In this document: positions 1 through 8,522 of the stretch, piece after piece | Position numbering within the stretch: the first letter of the stretch is position 1 | Layout of the letters: every line of letters starts with the position of its first letter | Assembly: GCA_031255425.1 (NCBI GenBank) | Contig: JAIRSN010000017.1 | Span: 1-11,064 of the forward strand | Source of the DNA: Dysgonamonadaceae bacterium | GTDB taxonomy: Bacteria > Bacteroidota > Bacteroidia > Bacteroidales > Azobacteroidaceae | Reading direction: 5' to 3' | Length of the DNA: 11,064 nucleotides | Notes under the pieces: generated by a model | Database searches by the model: none | What the model was told of the DNA's origin: nothing | Seen by the model: the letters and a program-made list of their open reading frames with translations, nothing else | Program-made: the position numbers and the translations under genes

Positions 1-1251
1 TATGCCAATAGATATACATTCAGAAGCGACTTCAACGTAGAGGGTGATGCTGCCGGTTGGGAAGCGAAAACGTCAATCGGAGAAACATTTACGTTGGGAC
101 AAGGGTTTGCTTTTTATGCGTATAATGAATTAAAAGGACTTCCACAAGGAGATACTGGGAATCCCTTTGCCGCTGCTGAAAAAATATCCGTTTCGGGAAA
201 TTTAGCAGGCAATTCCGTAACAGAGCCATTGAATTTCGGAGGAGATGATCAGTATGGCGAAAGTCCGTTTGCCTTAGCTGCCAATCCGTTTATGACAACG
301 ATTGATTTTGACGCTTTGGTAACTGACAATTCCAATATTATAGCAAATACGTATATGATATGGACAGGCCCCGGCTTCGGAGCGTATAATCCGGACGGAA
401 ACTATGGAGTTGATTTTGGTGATGGCGGTCAGTATATCGCCCCGCTGCAATCCTTTATTGTTCAGCGAGCCACAGGAAATAATGCGCAGGCATCCGGATT
501 AACTTTCGACATCGCCGCAATTTCCGCTAATGCCAACAATGCCGGCTTGCGTTCTTCGGCGACGCCGGACAACAAGCTGGAAATCACCGCAAGCAACCCT
601 GCCGCTTCCGTGCGGACGTTTATCGCTTATCGCGAAGGCGGTCAACCGGTGTTGAGCGACCGGGACGGACGCAAGCTGTTTTCTACAATGAACGCCGTCC
701 CCGATGTCTATACCCTGAAAGAATCGGCCAACGGCCCGGTAGCCGTTGGCGCTAATATCATCGCTACCGACAACCTCACGGTGCCGCTCGGTATCGCCAC
801 GACTTACACCGGCGTTATTACCCTTACTTTCAAAGGCATGGATCGCTACGATGCCCAAATCGAACTGATCGACAAGCAGGAACGTCCCGAAGGCATCGTT
901 CTTACCGGCCGGGAGGTATATAGCTACGATTTTACGCCGAGCCATACCGGTGTCCGCGTGGAAGACCGCTTCGAAATCCGGTTTACTCCGGCAACCGTCA
1001 CCCGCCTGCAACCGGCTGACGACGATGCGAAACCGCTGGTTTACTGCCGCGACAATACCCTGCGCGTCGTAAGTCCCGCCTCCGGCATCCGTTCCGTGAG
1101 CCTCTGCAACCTGCAAGGCCAGGAGATCTATACCTCCGGCCCTGTAAATGCAAACACGTTCACCACAAGCCGGCTGCCGCTGTCCGGCGCTTACTTGGTG
1201 AAAGTTACCACCGAAGCGGGCATCAACCATCTGAAAGTATTCATCAAATAA
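1..1251 (+). CDS. Large secreted surface protein, C-terminal part, with T9SS type A sorting domain (5'-truncated by window edge)
   Basis: The frame is open from base 1, so the gene begins outside the window; 416 codons are visible. An internal TTG at 94 is not a credible start because coding continues upstream of it. The visible part is rich in Gly, Asn, Thr and aromatic residues, as in beta-rich Bacteroidota surface proteins, with an ANPF motif near residue 97. The last ~80 residues (about 334-416) have the shape of a T9SS C-terminal domain: a strand-rich stretch with SVSLCNLQGQEIY, then LPLSGAYLVKV, ending in HLKVFIK. In that family this domain directs outer-membrane translocation and surface attachment. 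No catalytic motif is visible, so the function (adhesin, cell-surface or S-layer-like protein) is unknown. GC content rises from roughly 45% before about position 480 to about 60% after it, within one frame. The next gene starts 11 bp downstream, probably in the same transcript. The tail call is firm; the overall role is not. Confidence 0.85.
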   Translation, partial: YANRYTFRSDFNVEGDAAGWEAKTSIGETFTLGQGFAFYAYNELKGLPQGDTGNPFAAAEKISVSGNLAGNSVTEPLNFGGDDQYGESPFALAANPFMTTIDFDALVTDNSNIIANTYMIWTGPGFGAYNPDGNYGVDFGDGGQYIAPLQSFIVQRATGNNAQASGLTFDIAAISANANNAGLRSSATPDNKLEITASNPAASVRTFIAYREGGQPVLSDRDGRKLFSTMNAVPDVYTLKESANGPVAVGANIIATDNLTVPLGIATTYTGVITLTFKGMDRYDAQIELIDKQERPEGIVLTGREVYSYDFTPSHTGVRVEDRFEIRFTPATVTRLQPADDDAKPLVYCRDNTLRVVSPASGIRSVSLCNLQGQEIYTSGPVNANTFTTSRLPLSGAYLVKVTTEAGINHLKVFIK

Positions 1252-1262
1252 AAAAAACACCC

Positions 1263-1571
1263 ATGAAAAAAATCCTGAAATACGGAAGTCTGATCATTGT
1301 AGCAATGACGACTCTATTATTTGCTTCGCCCCTGTCGGCAGGCAACACGCAAGCGTTTCCCGAAAGTAAGTTTGTAGACCGCTTTTCTTCCGAAGATCTC
1401 CGGGCCAACGGAAACATAACTCCCGGCGGCAGTGACGAAAGACCGGGTCCTCAAGACGCTATTAATAAAGCCCCTATCGGTGACGCCATCGGATGGGTAA
1501 CCGCGCTTGCGTTGGCTTACGGTGTTTACATTCTCGGTAAAAAAAGAAAAAACGAAAACAGTGCATGGTAA
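1263..1571 (+). CDS. Small exported protein with PIGD motif, transmembrane helix and basic tail
   Basis: This 102-residue protein starts at an ATG 11 bp after the preceding stop, in an A-rich leader. Residues 1-26 form a typical signal peptide: MKK, a hydrophobic core, and a probable cleavage site after PLSA. A polar segment follows (about 27-70) with a Gly/Pro-rich part (TPGGSDERPGPQ). The C-terminus is tripartite: the motif PIGD at about 71-74, a hydrophobic span of about 18 residues (WVTALALAYGVYIL), and the basic cluster GKKRKN. That arrangement resembles the short motif-helix-basic sorting tails of PEP-CTERM and LPXTG proteins, and small PID-CTERM-type proteins known in Bacteroidota; this likeness is from memory and was not searched. 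The position next to a T9SS substrate suggests an envelope partner or accessory of that protein, which is inference. It could equally be a plain single-pass inner-membrane protein facing the periplasm. No function is assigned. Confidence 0.8.
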   Translation: MKKILKYGSLIIVAMTTLLFASPLSAGNTQAFPESKFVDRFSSEDLRANGNITPGGSDERPGPQDAINKAPIGDAIGWVTALALAYGVYILGKKRKNENSAW

Positions 1572-1596
1572 CCAATCAATGTGCATAGTGATTGGC

Positions 1597-1638
1597 GCAA
1601 GGTGTGCGATTAAGCAGTCAGCGGATCGTACACCTTGT
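1597..1638 (+). promoter_or_regulatory. Strong hairpin in the gap before the pectate lyase genes
   Basis: The arms GCAAGGTGTGCGAT (1597-1610) and ATCGTACACCTTGT (1625-1638) pair over 14 positions, two of them G-U in RNA, around a 14-base loop. A smaller perfect 7-bp inverted repeat, CCAATCA (1572-1578) and TGATTGG (1589-1595), lies just upstream, directly after the stop of the small gene. No run of T follows the large stem, so it is not a standard intrinsic terminator. It could limit read-through, protect the 3' end of the upstream mRNA or sit in the leader of the lyase operon. No convincing Bacteroides-type promoter (TAnnTTTG with upstream TTTG) was found in the remaining bases up to 1673. 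Confidence 0.5.
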
Positions 1639-1673
1639 TCTGTGCACCGTTTTAATCCTAATTCATTACAAAT

Positions 1674-4373
1674 ATGCGAACAATTTTAATCCTTTGGCTA
1701 ACGCTCTTTACACTGATAGCGAAAGCGCAAACCTATGGTCTGGAAGAAAGTTTTACCAACGGCATTCCTGCCGGTTGGACAACGTCCGGATCCGTTTCAA
1801 AAACAACAAACAACAGCAAATCCTGCCTGAGCATGGGCAGCAATGCTACAGTAACAACTCCTGCCATCCACCAGCCGGTCACACTGACATTCGGTCACCG
1901 CGCCAGCGGAGGCAACAAAACATTGACCGTCGAAAAATCGGTCAACGGCGGCGCATGGACGTTCGCCGGGAGTGTATCCCCCAGTTCTTCCAGCGGTTGG
2001 GGTTCCGCCTCCGTAAACGTAAACGAGAAGGGAATCCCGAATGTGAAAATACGGTTCAGCGCTACGTCCGGGACCATCTTTATCACCGACGTGAAAGTGC
2101 TGGTTGCCCAGATCGGCGATGCGCCGGACGTACAGGCGGCTATCGCTTTCGGTACGCTTACCGGCTCGTCGGTGGCTGTTGACCTGAGCAAAGGCAACGG
2201 CGAAGGGCGCTTGCTGGTGTACCGGAAATCGGCAGCCGTCGATTTCGCTCCGCAAGCCGGCAACGCTTATTCGGAGGAATCCGTTTTGCCCGGCGGGAAC
2301 ACCGTCGCCCAAAGCGGTGACTTCACCTCCGTAACCGTCCAGGGCTTGGAAGCCGGCGAAACCTATCATTTTGCCGTATTCGAATACAACGGCGACGGCG
2401 AAACCGCCAATTACCTGCTTCCGGCAGCCACCGGATCGATACGGACGCTGGAGATTCCGTCCATCCGCCTGTCGGCCTACAAAATCGCTTTCGACCGGCT
2501 GAAAACCGGTACGGACGATAAACGGGAGTTTGAGGTATCCGGAAAATACCTGGATCCCGCCCAGGGAAATATCACGGTGACCGGCACAACCGATTTTCAG
2601 GTTTCGGCGGATAACCTGACCTATGCTTCTTCGGTGGTGATTCCTTACAACAACGCAACGCTTGCCGCCACAAAGCTATACATCCGGTTTGCGCCGGAAG
2701 AAGTACGCGATTATGCCGCCGACCTGACGGTAACGGGCGGAAATGCCGGCGCCCAGGTCCTCCGCGTGACCGGAAGCGGTTCGGAGACCGACACCAAAAT
2801 CTTCTACCTCTCGCCCAACGGCAACGACAGCAACCGCGGCAGTTACGACTCGCCCTGGTTCTCCCTGGGAAAGGCTATCGAGACGGTCAATCCGGGCGAC
2901 ATCGTCTATGTCCGCGGGGGCGAATACCTCTACCCGGGCATGACTTTCCGGATCAATACTTCCAAGTCGGGAACCGCCGACCGGCGGATCTGTGTCTTTG
3001 CCTACAACGACGAGCAGCCGGTGTTTAACTTCGACCAGCCGACCGGCACCAGCGAAGGCGACTCGCGGCTCCGGGGCATTGTGCATCAAGGCGACTACTG
3101 GTATTTCTACGGCATCCACTTCACAAAAGCCCGCGACAACGGCGTGAAGCTGGAAGGAAACCATAACATCTACGAACGCTGTACTTTCAGCTATTGCGGC
3201 GACACCGGGATTCAGTTGGGCTTCGGCCACAGTTTTCAGGACTCGCATCCGGGCATCTCGAAAAACGACGGTTCGTATTGTGCCTACAACCTGGTCGTCG
3301 ACTGCGACTCTTACCGCAACTACGACTGGCAAACCAAGGGCGGTAATGCCGACGGTTACGCCTGTAAAATGCACAACGGACGCGAAAACTGGTTTGTCCG
3401 CTGCCGTGCCTGGGAAAATTCCGACGATGGATGGGACCTGTACGAAACCGATTTCCCGGTTTACCTGATCGAGTGTTGGGCGTGGCATTCGGCGCCGGCG
3501 GGCATCCTTCCGGAAAGGCAGGGGAACGGAAACGGGATTAAACTCGGCGGAAACGGTTCGGGCGGCTCTTCGGTGGGCATCCATGAGGCGTGGAACTGCA
3601 TCGCTTTCAACTGCAACAAAACCGGTTCGGTGAAAGGCTTCGACCAGAACAGCCACAAAGGGGGCGTCACGCTGGTCAACTGCCTGGCGTTCGGCAACGG
3701 CTACGATTTTATGTTTGATGTGGTTTCACCCATGCAATTTTACAACAACGTCTGTTTCGGCGGACAGGAAATCGGCGGCGGCGAACAGTCGAACAATGCC
3801 TTGGGCGCTCCGAACAGCAAGGGCTGGGCGGGCGCTATCACCGGTATTTCCGCGGCGGACTACGAAGATTTGTCCGAAGCGGCAGCGATGGCGCCCCGCG
3901 GCGCCGACGGCAGCATGCCCACCGGGTTTGCGCGTCCGGCAAGCAACAGCCGTTTGATCGGCGCTGCCAAACCCGGACTGGTGGCTCCGCTGCCCAAACC
4001 GGGCGTGCCTCTGTTCGGATCGGCGTTGAATCCCCGGCCTGCCAACCGCGACATCGGTCCTTACGACCGCTATCCGGGAACGGTCGGGTGGACGGCGGCG
4101 GACGCTAACGACGGCTTACGCCTGCGGGTGTACCCGAACCCGGTAGAAACGGAAGCCTCGCTCCGGTTTACCGTCAGCCGGAGCGCCGAAGTGCGTATCT
4201 GCCTCTACGGTTTACAGGGACAAAAAGTGAAGGACATCGCTTCGTTGCCGGCGACGGCGGGATCCGACTATTCCGTCCGGATCGGCGCCGAGCGTTTATC
4301 TCCCGGCATCTACCTGGTGGAACTGGTTTCTTCCGAAGGAGAAAAAATACACAGCAAATTGATTAAACGCTAA
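1674..4373 (+). CDS. Multidomain pectate lyase, family PL9, with T9SS type A sorting domain
   Basis: This 899-residue secreted enzyme probably cleaves polygalacturonate by Ca2+-dependent beta-elimination outside the cell. The ATG at 1674 gives a signal peptide ending AKA|Q at residue 18. Domains in order: a beta-sandwich of possible carbohydrate-binding type (about 20-147), an Fn3-like domain (about 150-258), an Ig-like strand-rich domain of a kind common in T9SS proteins (about 261-370), the PL9 beta-helix (about 377-810, opening FYLSPNGNDSN), and a T9SS tail with YPNPV at 820-824 ending SKLIKR. Family residues can be placed by spacing against Pel9A of Dickeya: D560 (in NADG), then D584, D585 and D588 (SDDGWD) for calcium, and K623 (GNGIKLGG) as the catalytic base. 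The 24-residue spacing between D560 and D584 equals that of D209 and D233 in Pel9A. It is the first of four lyase genes in a row; the next starts 48 bp downstream. Exact substrate preference and the binding role of the N-terminal module are inferred. Confidence 0.92.
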   Translation: MRTILILWLTLFTLIAKAQTYGLEESFTNGIPAGWTTSGSVSKTTNNSKSCLSMGSNATVTTPAIHQPVTLTFGHRASGGNKTLTVEKSVNGGAWTFAGSVSPSSSSGWGSASVNVNEKGIPNVKIRFSATSGTIFITDVKVLVAQIGDAPDVQAAIAFGTLTGSSVAVDLSKGNGEGRLLVYRKSAAVDFAPQAGNAYSEESVLPGGNTVAQSGDFTSVTVQGLEAGETYHFAVFEYNGDGETANYLLPAATGSIRTLEIPSIRLSAYKIAFDRLKTGTDDKREFEVSGKYLDPAQGNITVTGTTDFQVSADNLTYASSVVIPYNNATLAATKLYIRFAPEEVRDYAADLTVTGGNAGAQVLRVTGSGSETDTKIFYLSPNGNDSNRGSYDSPWFSLGKAIETVNPGDIVYVRGGEYLYPGMTFRINTSKSGTADRRICVFAYNDEQPVFNFDQPTGTSEGDSRLRGIVHQGDYWYFYGIHFTKARDNGVKLEGNHNIYERCTFSYCGDTGIQLGFGHSFQDSHPGISKNDGSYCAYNLVVDCDSYRNYDWQTKGGNADGYACKMHNGRENWFVRCRAWENSDDGWDLYETDFPVYLIECWAWHSAPAGILPERQGNGNGIKLGGNGSGGSSVGIHEAWNCIAFNCNKTGSVKGFDQNSHKGGVTLVNCLAFGNGYDFMFDVVSPMQFYNNVCFGGQEIGGGEQSNNALGAPNSKGWAGAITGISAADYEDLSEAAAMAPRGADGSMPTGFARPASNSRLIGAAKPGLVAPLPKPGVPLFGSALNPRPANRDIGPYDRYPGTVGWTAADANDGLRLRVYPNPVETEASLRFTVSRSAEVRICLYGLQGQKVKDIASLPATAGSDYSVRIGAERLSPGIYLVELVSSEGEKIHSKLIKR

Positions 4374-4421
4374 TAAAATACAACTGAATTTTTGAAGGAT
4401 AACCCTATAATAAATAAAACA

Positions 4422-6524
4422 ATGAAACATTTTTTGATAGTATTATTTTTAACAGTCGCTGCCTTTGCCGCAGCACAGGATTATTGCATGAAAGCGCCGG
4501 TCGGATACGGCCGTAACGCCACCGGAGGCGCCGGTGGGACGGTAAAAACCGTGAAAACCGTTGCGGAACTCCGGAGCGCACTGACGGCTTCGGGCGCAGC
4601 AATCATCCTTGTGACCGAAAACATTACGTTTGGAAACGAAATGATCAATGCGACGGTCAGCAATAAAACCCTGCTGGGGATGAACGGTGCGAAACTGATT
4701 CAAAATAACGACAACGGGATACTGGGACTGAGCAACGGTTCGAACAATGTCATTATCCGTAACCTGATTTTCGAAGGTCCGGGCGCTTACGACATGGACG
4801 GAAACGATTTGCTCAGCAACAAGGGTTGCCGCAACCTGTGGGTAGACCATTGCGAGTTTTACGACGGGCTCGACGGGAATTTCGACAACACCAACAGTTC
4901 GGACGATATATCCATCTCGTGGTGTAAGTTCGGATACAAAAAAGCGCCCCGGAGCGGCGGCAGCGGCGGCAGCAACGACCACCGCTTCACGAACTTAGTG
5001 AGCGGCGGCAAAACGGACGCCCCGTCCGACGGCAGGCGCAGCATCACGTTCCACTATTGCTACTGGACCAGCGGATGCAAACAGCGGATGCCCCGCGCCC
5101 GCAATGCAGACCTGCACCTCCTGAATTGCTTCAACGACTCGCCGGACGCCAGCCCGGTGCTGGGATTGGGCGGCGGTTCCAACGGCTTGGACTGCTACGT
5201 GGAAGGTTCGGTGTTTGAAAATATCAAAAGCATGTACAGCAGCTACAACAGTTCCGACGGCGGTTCGCATACGCTTGCCTATGTCGACTGTTCTTCGTCC
5301 AAATCCATGAGCAATGTCGGCAACGCGCCGAAACCTGCCTATCCGTACACGGCTTTGCCGAAGGAACAGGTGAAGGCCGCCGTCACCAGTGATTGCGGCG
5401 CGGGCGCCACGTTGACGGTGAGCAGCGAAGGGGTGGTTTCTTCGCCCTGTTCGGAAAGCAATCCGCCGGAAGTTCCCGCCGTGCCTCAGAATGTAACCGC
5501 CACGGCGAATGCCAACTCCATACAAGTTAGCTGGAGTGCCGTAGCCAATGCGACCGGATACACGATAAAACTCTCGCACGAAACAGCCCCCGGCACGGGT
5601 GGAACGGATCCTTCCGTCAAGGAATGGGATTTCACCACTGCCTGGACAATCGGCGCCGATGCTGCGGACGCGAACCTGGTACTCGACGGCAGCCGCTTCA
5701 ATTACAAACCTGCCACCAGCAACGATGAACTGACCTTTGCCGACGGCACCGTTATCCCCGACCTGGCGGGACTGCGTTTCACCGCCGGAGGCGATACGAA
5801 ATTGCGGCTGGGCTTTGGCACCGGCATGATTTACCTGAACGGGACGGGAATCAAAGTGAGTGTCCCGTGCAGTGCCGGCGCCCGGCTGACGGTCGAAGGA
5901 CTGTCCGGAAACCAGAGCGCTGCCGACCGCGGCTTCTCTGTGGCGGGCGCTACGGTTTACGAACCGGGTACTTCGGCGAACATTGCCGACGGCATCCTGA
6001 CCGAAGCCGGTGCAACCGGCACCTGGGCGTATACGGCAACTGCCGGCGCGGTCGAACTGACGACGGAAGTCGGCGGAATGAATATCCGCAAGATCACCGT
6101 TGCACAGGAAGGCGGACAGGGTGCGGCGGAATGGATCAGCGAAGAATACACGGTTGCCGGCGGGGACGTCACGTCCGAAACCATCAACGGTTTGCTGCCG
6201 AGGACCGAATATACCTACCAGGTGAAAGCCTTCAACGATTCGGATGCGTCGGCTTACAGCGAAGCGAAAACCATCAGCACGCTGACGACCGCCCTCGATC
6301 GTCCCGAAGCCGCCGGATGGCGTTTCGAACAAAGGAACGGCGAAATGGTTGTGAGCGGACTGAAAGCGGCGGAGATCAGTATCTTCGACTTGTCCGGCCA
6401 CAAACTGCGGAGCGCGAACGCTTCCCAGAAGATAGACTGTGCATCCCTTTCCAAGGGCCTGTATATCCTGTCTGTCCGGTCGGAAACCAACGAAATATTT
6501 GCTAAAAAAGTGATCATACGATAA
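4422..6524 (+). CDS. Pectate lyase, family PL1, with split Fn3 domain and T9SS-type tail
   Basis: This 700-residue secreted lyase should depolymerise pectate by beta-elimination. The ATG at 4422 is preferred over an in-frame TTG at 4392 because it opens directly with a signal peptide, MKHFLIVLFLTVAAFAAA, cleaved near residue 18-19. The PL1 beta-helix covers about 20-330. Seen in it: LWVDHC (D142, H143), DGNFD (D151, D155) and D129 as the probable calcium ligands, and RMPRAR at 222-227. R222 and R227 match the spacing of R218 and R223 in PelC, R218 being the catalytic base. After a linker, an Fn3 domain begins (about 350-392, NVTATANANSIQVSW). It is interrupted by a module of about 165 residues (about 400-565) and resumes at about 568-622 (LLPRTEYTYQVKAFN). 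The insert resembles non-catalytic modules of Bacteroidota pectin enzymes and may bind glycan. The last ~75 residues form a T9SS-like tail (ISIFDLSGHKLR, SKGLYILSV, ending KVIIR). It follows the first PL9 gene by 48 bp and precedes the second by 16 bp. Confidence 0.92.
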   Translation: MKHFLIVLFLTVAAFAAAQDYCMKAPVGYGRNATGGAGGTVKTVKTVAELRSALTASGAAIILVTENITFGNEMINATVSNKTLLGMNGAKLIQNNDNGILGLSNGSNNVIIRNLIFEGPGAYDMDGNDLLSNKGCRNLWVDHCEFYDGLDGNFDNTNSSDDISISWCKFGYKKAPRSGGSGGSNDHRFTNLVSGGKTDAPSDGRRSITFHYCYWTSGCKQRMPRARNADLHLLNCFNDSPDASPVLGLGGGSNGLDCYVEGSVFENIKSMYSSYNSSDGGSHTLAYVDCSSSKSMSNVGNAPKPAYPYTALPKEQVKAAVTSDCGAGATLTVSSEGVVSSPCSESNPPEVPAVPQNVTATANANSIQVSWSAVANATGYTIKLSHETAPGTGGTDPSVKEWDFTTAWTIGADAADANLVLDGSRFNYKPATSNDELTFADGTVIPDLAGLRFTAGGDTKLRLGFGTGMIYLNGTGIKVSVPCSAGARLTVEGLSGNQSAADRGFSVAGATVYEPGTSANIADGILTEAGATGTWAYTATAGAVELTTEVGGMNIRKITVAQEGGQGAAEWISEEYTVAGGDVTSETINGLLPRTEYTYQVKAFNDSDASAYSEAKTISTLTTALDRPEAAGWRFEQRNGEMVVSGLKAAEISIFDLSGHKLRSANASQKIDCASLSKGLYILSVRSETNEIFAKKVIIR

Positions 6525-6540
6525 CCAAAACCTTACTATC

Positions 6541-8508
6541 ATGAAGAAGTTGTTTTTAATTCATGTATTTATTTGGTTTGCGTGGTATACGCAGGCAAGT
6601 ATTTATTATGCAAGTCCGGACGGTTCCGCTGCCAACAGCGGAACTGCCCCGGATCTGCCGGCCGATATTTATTCGGCGGTGGCCGGGGCGCAGGCCGGAG
6701 ACGTTATTTACCTTTTGAGTGGGAAATACAACTTGTCGCAGACCCTGGTGCTTTCGCAATCGGGGACGGCGGAAGCGCCCATTTCAATCCTCGCTTACGA
6801 TGCCTGGACGCCTTTTGACATCCGGAATCCGTTGAGCGCCCAAAACATCGCCACACGTCCGGTACTCAGCTTTACGGATATGCCTCACAGTGCGCGGGGC
6901 GACAAGAAAGCGGATGCCGACAAGGCGCGCGGCGTCCATCACACCGGGAATTACTGGATTATCAAGGGGGTGAACTTTACGGACGCCGGCGACAACGGTG
7001 TAAAGCTGGAAGGCAGCTACAATGTGTACGAACTGTGTAATTTCTGGCGGAACGGCGACACGGGGCACCAGATCGGATTCTCGCACAATGCCTCCGACAA
7101 TCCGGGGCTGCTGAAGGGCGCGTACAACCGGATTATCAACTGTGATTCGTGGGACAACTGGGATCACCCGGACTGGGGCGACGCCGATGGGTTTGCCTGC
7201 AAGATGTATCCCGGAATGGGAAACGAATACCACGGTTGCCGCGCGTGGAACAACAGCGACGACGGCTGGGATTGTTTTGAAATCCAGACCCCTGTTCTCC
7301 TCAACAATTGCTGGACCTGGAAAAATGCCCGGGAACCGGGCAAGTCGGGCAACGGCAACGGCTTCAAACTGGGCGGCGCGCCGTCGAAGGGAAACCATCT
7401 CCTGTACCGCTGCATTGCCTGGGGAAACAAAGCCCGCGGGTTTGACCAAAACTCCAACAGCGATGGCTGCTGGATGTATAATTGCCTTAGTTTCGACAAC
7501 AATTACAACTACATGTTTGAGAAATCGGGCAATGGCAACAACATCGCCATCAACTGTGTGGAATGGGGGAAAAAGGGCGGAATGGCGCTGGAGTTCAAGG
7601 CGCCTTACCTGCTGGAAAACAATTCGTGGCAACTGTTCGACGGTGCGACGGATGCCAAAACCGAGGGCAAGTTTTCCAAGCTGACGGCACATGCCGACGA
7701 ATACCTCCCCGAATTCCTGTCCGAAGCGGCTTTTTTGGCGCCAAGAAATGCCGACGGTAGCCTGCCGCCGGTTGCCCTGCTGAAGGAAGGCAGCCGGTTT
7801 ATCGACGCGGGCGTTACTTATTCCGTGAAAAACCCGAACACCGGGGACGAACTGTTTTCGGGTGTGAAGGACGGGAAACCCGACCTCGGCTACGTCGAAT
7901 ACACGGCAGACCTTCCGGGAAATCCGGAACCGGGCGAGGACGACCCGGGTGAAGAAGAGAATCCGGGTGAGGACGATCCGGGGAATCCGGAGAACCCCGC
8001 CGGGAACGGGAAGATTATCGAAGAGGCTTCCCTGTCGGTTGCCGCCAAGGGCGGAACGTCTAAGGTCTGGGGCTATTTCAACCTGAAAGCGATCAGCCGG
8101 GCGACGTTGAATATGCAGGCAAGCGGCTCGTCGAACAACCCGGTGGTGCTGGAATATTCCCTCGACAACCACCAGTGGATACAGGTGGGCGAACCGGTGC
8201 GGAACAATTCGACCAACAAACAGGAGGCGAGAACGGTGGATGCTTCGGCTACGCCCTTGAACGTGAACCTGTATTTCCGGCTGAGAAGTACGGGAAACTA
8301 TGCCGCCGCTATCTCCGGTTTTATCCTCTATGGGGAGGTAAACAGCGCCTCGACGCAGTGGCAAACGGTGGCTCCGGACCGCCCCGTTTCCGAAGCGTTT
8401 TATTCCCTTTCGGGGATAAAAACCGCCCGGCCGCTGCCGAACACCGTTTATATCCGGAAAACCGTTTACGAAAGCGGGAAATCAATCACCCAAAAAATAC
8501 GAAATTAA
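6541..8508 (+). CDS. Pectate lyase, family PL9, with acidic Pro linker and C-terminal beta-sandwich (second PL9)
   Basis: This 655-residue exported lyase starts at an ATG 16 bp after the PL1 stop. Its signal peptide is MKKLFLIHVFIWFAWYTQAS, cleaved near residue 19-20. The PL9 beta-helix follows almost at once (about 20-456). Calcium-site residues are D216 (DADG), D240, D241 and D244 (SDDGWD); the catalytic lysine is K276 (GNGFKLGG). The core is closer to the first PL9 (both have DNGVKLEG and FDQNS) than to the third. A low-complexity acidic linker (about 457-491, repeats of PGEDDPG, bases about 7911-8012) leads to a beta-sandwich (about 491-605) shared with the next gene. The end (about 612-655) has FYSLSGIK, VYIRKTVYESGK and QKIRN. 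This is a short variant of the T9SS-type tail lacking a YPNP motif, so the export route and anchoring are less certain than for the first two lyases. The next gene starts 2 or 14 bp downstream, implying one transcript and possibly coupled translation. Confidence 0.9.
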   Translation: MKKLFLIHVFIWFAWYTQASIYYASPDGSAANSGTAPDLPADIYSAVAGAQAGDVIYLLSGKYNLSQTLVLSQSGTAEAPISILAYDAWTPFDIRNPLSAQNIATRPVLSFTDMPHSARGDKKADADKARGVHHTGNYWIIKGVNFTDAGDNGVKLEGSYNVYELCNFWRNGDTGHQIGFSHNASDNPGLLKGAYNRIINCDSWDNWDHPDWGDADGFACKMYPGMGNEYHGCRAWNNSDDGWDCFEIQTPVLLNNCWTWKNAREPGKSGNGNGFKLGGAPSKGNHLLYRCIAWGNKARGFDQNSNSDGCWMYNCLSFDNNYNYMFEKSGNGNNIAINCVEWGKKGGMALEFKAPYLLENNSWQLFDGATDAKTEGKFSKLTAHADEYLPEFLSEAAFLAPRNADGSLPPVALLKEGSRFIDAGVTYSVKNPNTGDELFSGVKDGKPDLGYVEYTADLPGNPEPGEDDPGEEENPGEDDPGNPENPAGNGKIIEEASLSVAAKGGTSKVWGYFNLKAISRATLNMQASGSSNNPVVLEYSLDNHQWIQVGEPVRNNSTNKQEARTVDASATPLNVNLYFRLRSTGNYAAAISGFILYGEVNSASTQWQTVAPDRPVSEAFYSLSGIKTARPLPNTVYIRKTVYESGKSITQKIRN

Positions 8509-8522
8509 TTATGCATTTACCG

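Noticed and set aside
4392..4421. TTG start for the PL1 lyase
   Set aside because: It would put ten polar residues before the signal peptide. The ATG at 4422 gives a standard export signal.
4995..6542. Long open frame on the minus strand opposite the PL1 gene (and a similar one at 6784-8364 opposite the second PL9)
   Set aside because: They mirror real genes with GC-rich third positions, have no signal peptide or recognisable motif, and their sequence is Arg/Val/Gly-rich filler. The plus-strand genes carry identified catalytic residues.
8175..8522. Upstream extension of the third PL9 frame to 8175
   Set aside because: It overlaps the second PL9, whose conserved C-terminal domain is in another frame. 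The signal peptide begins at 8523.
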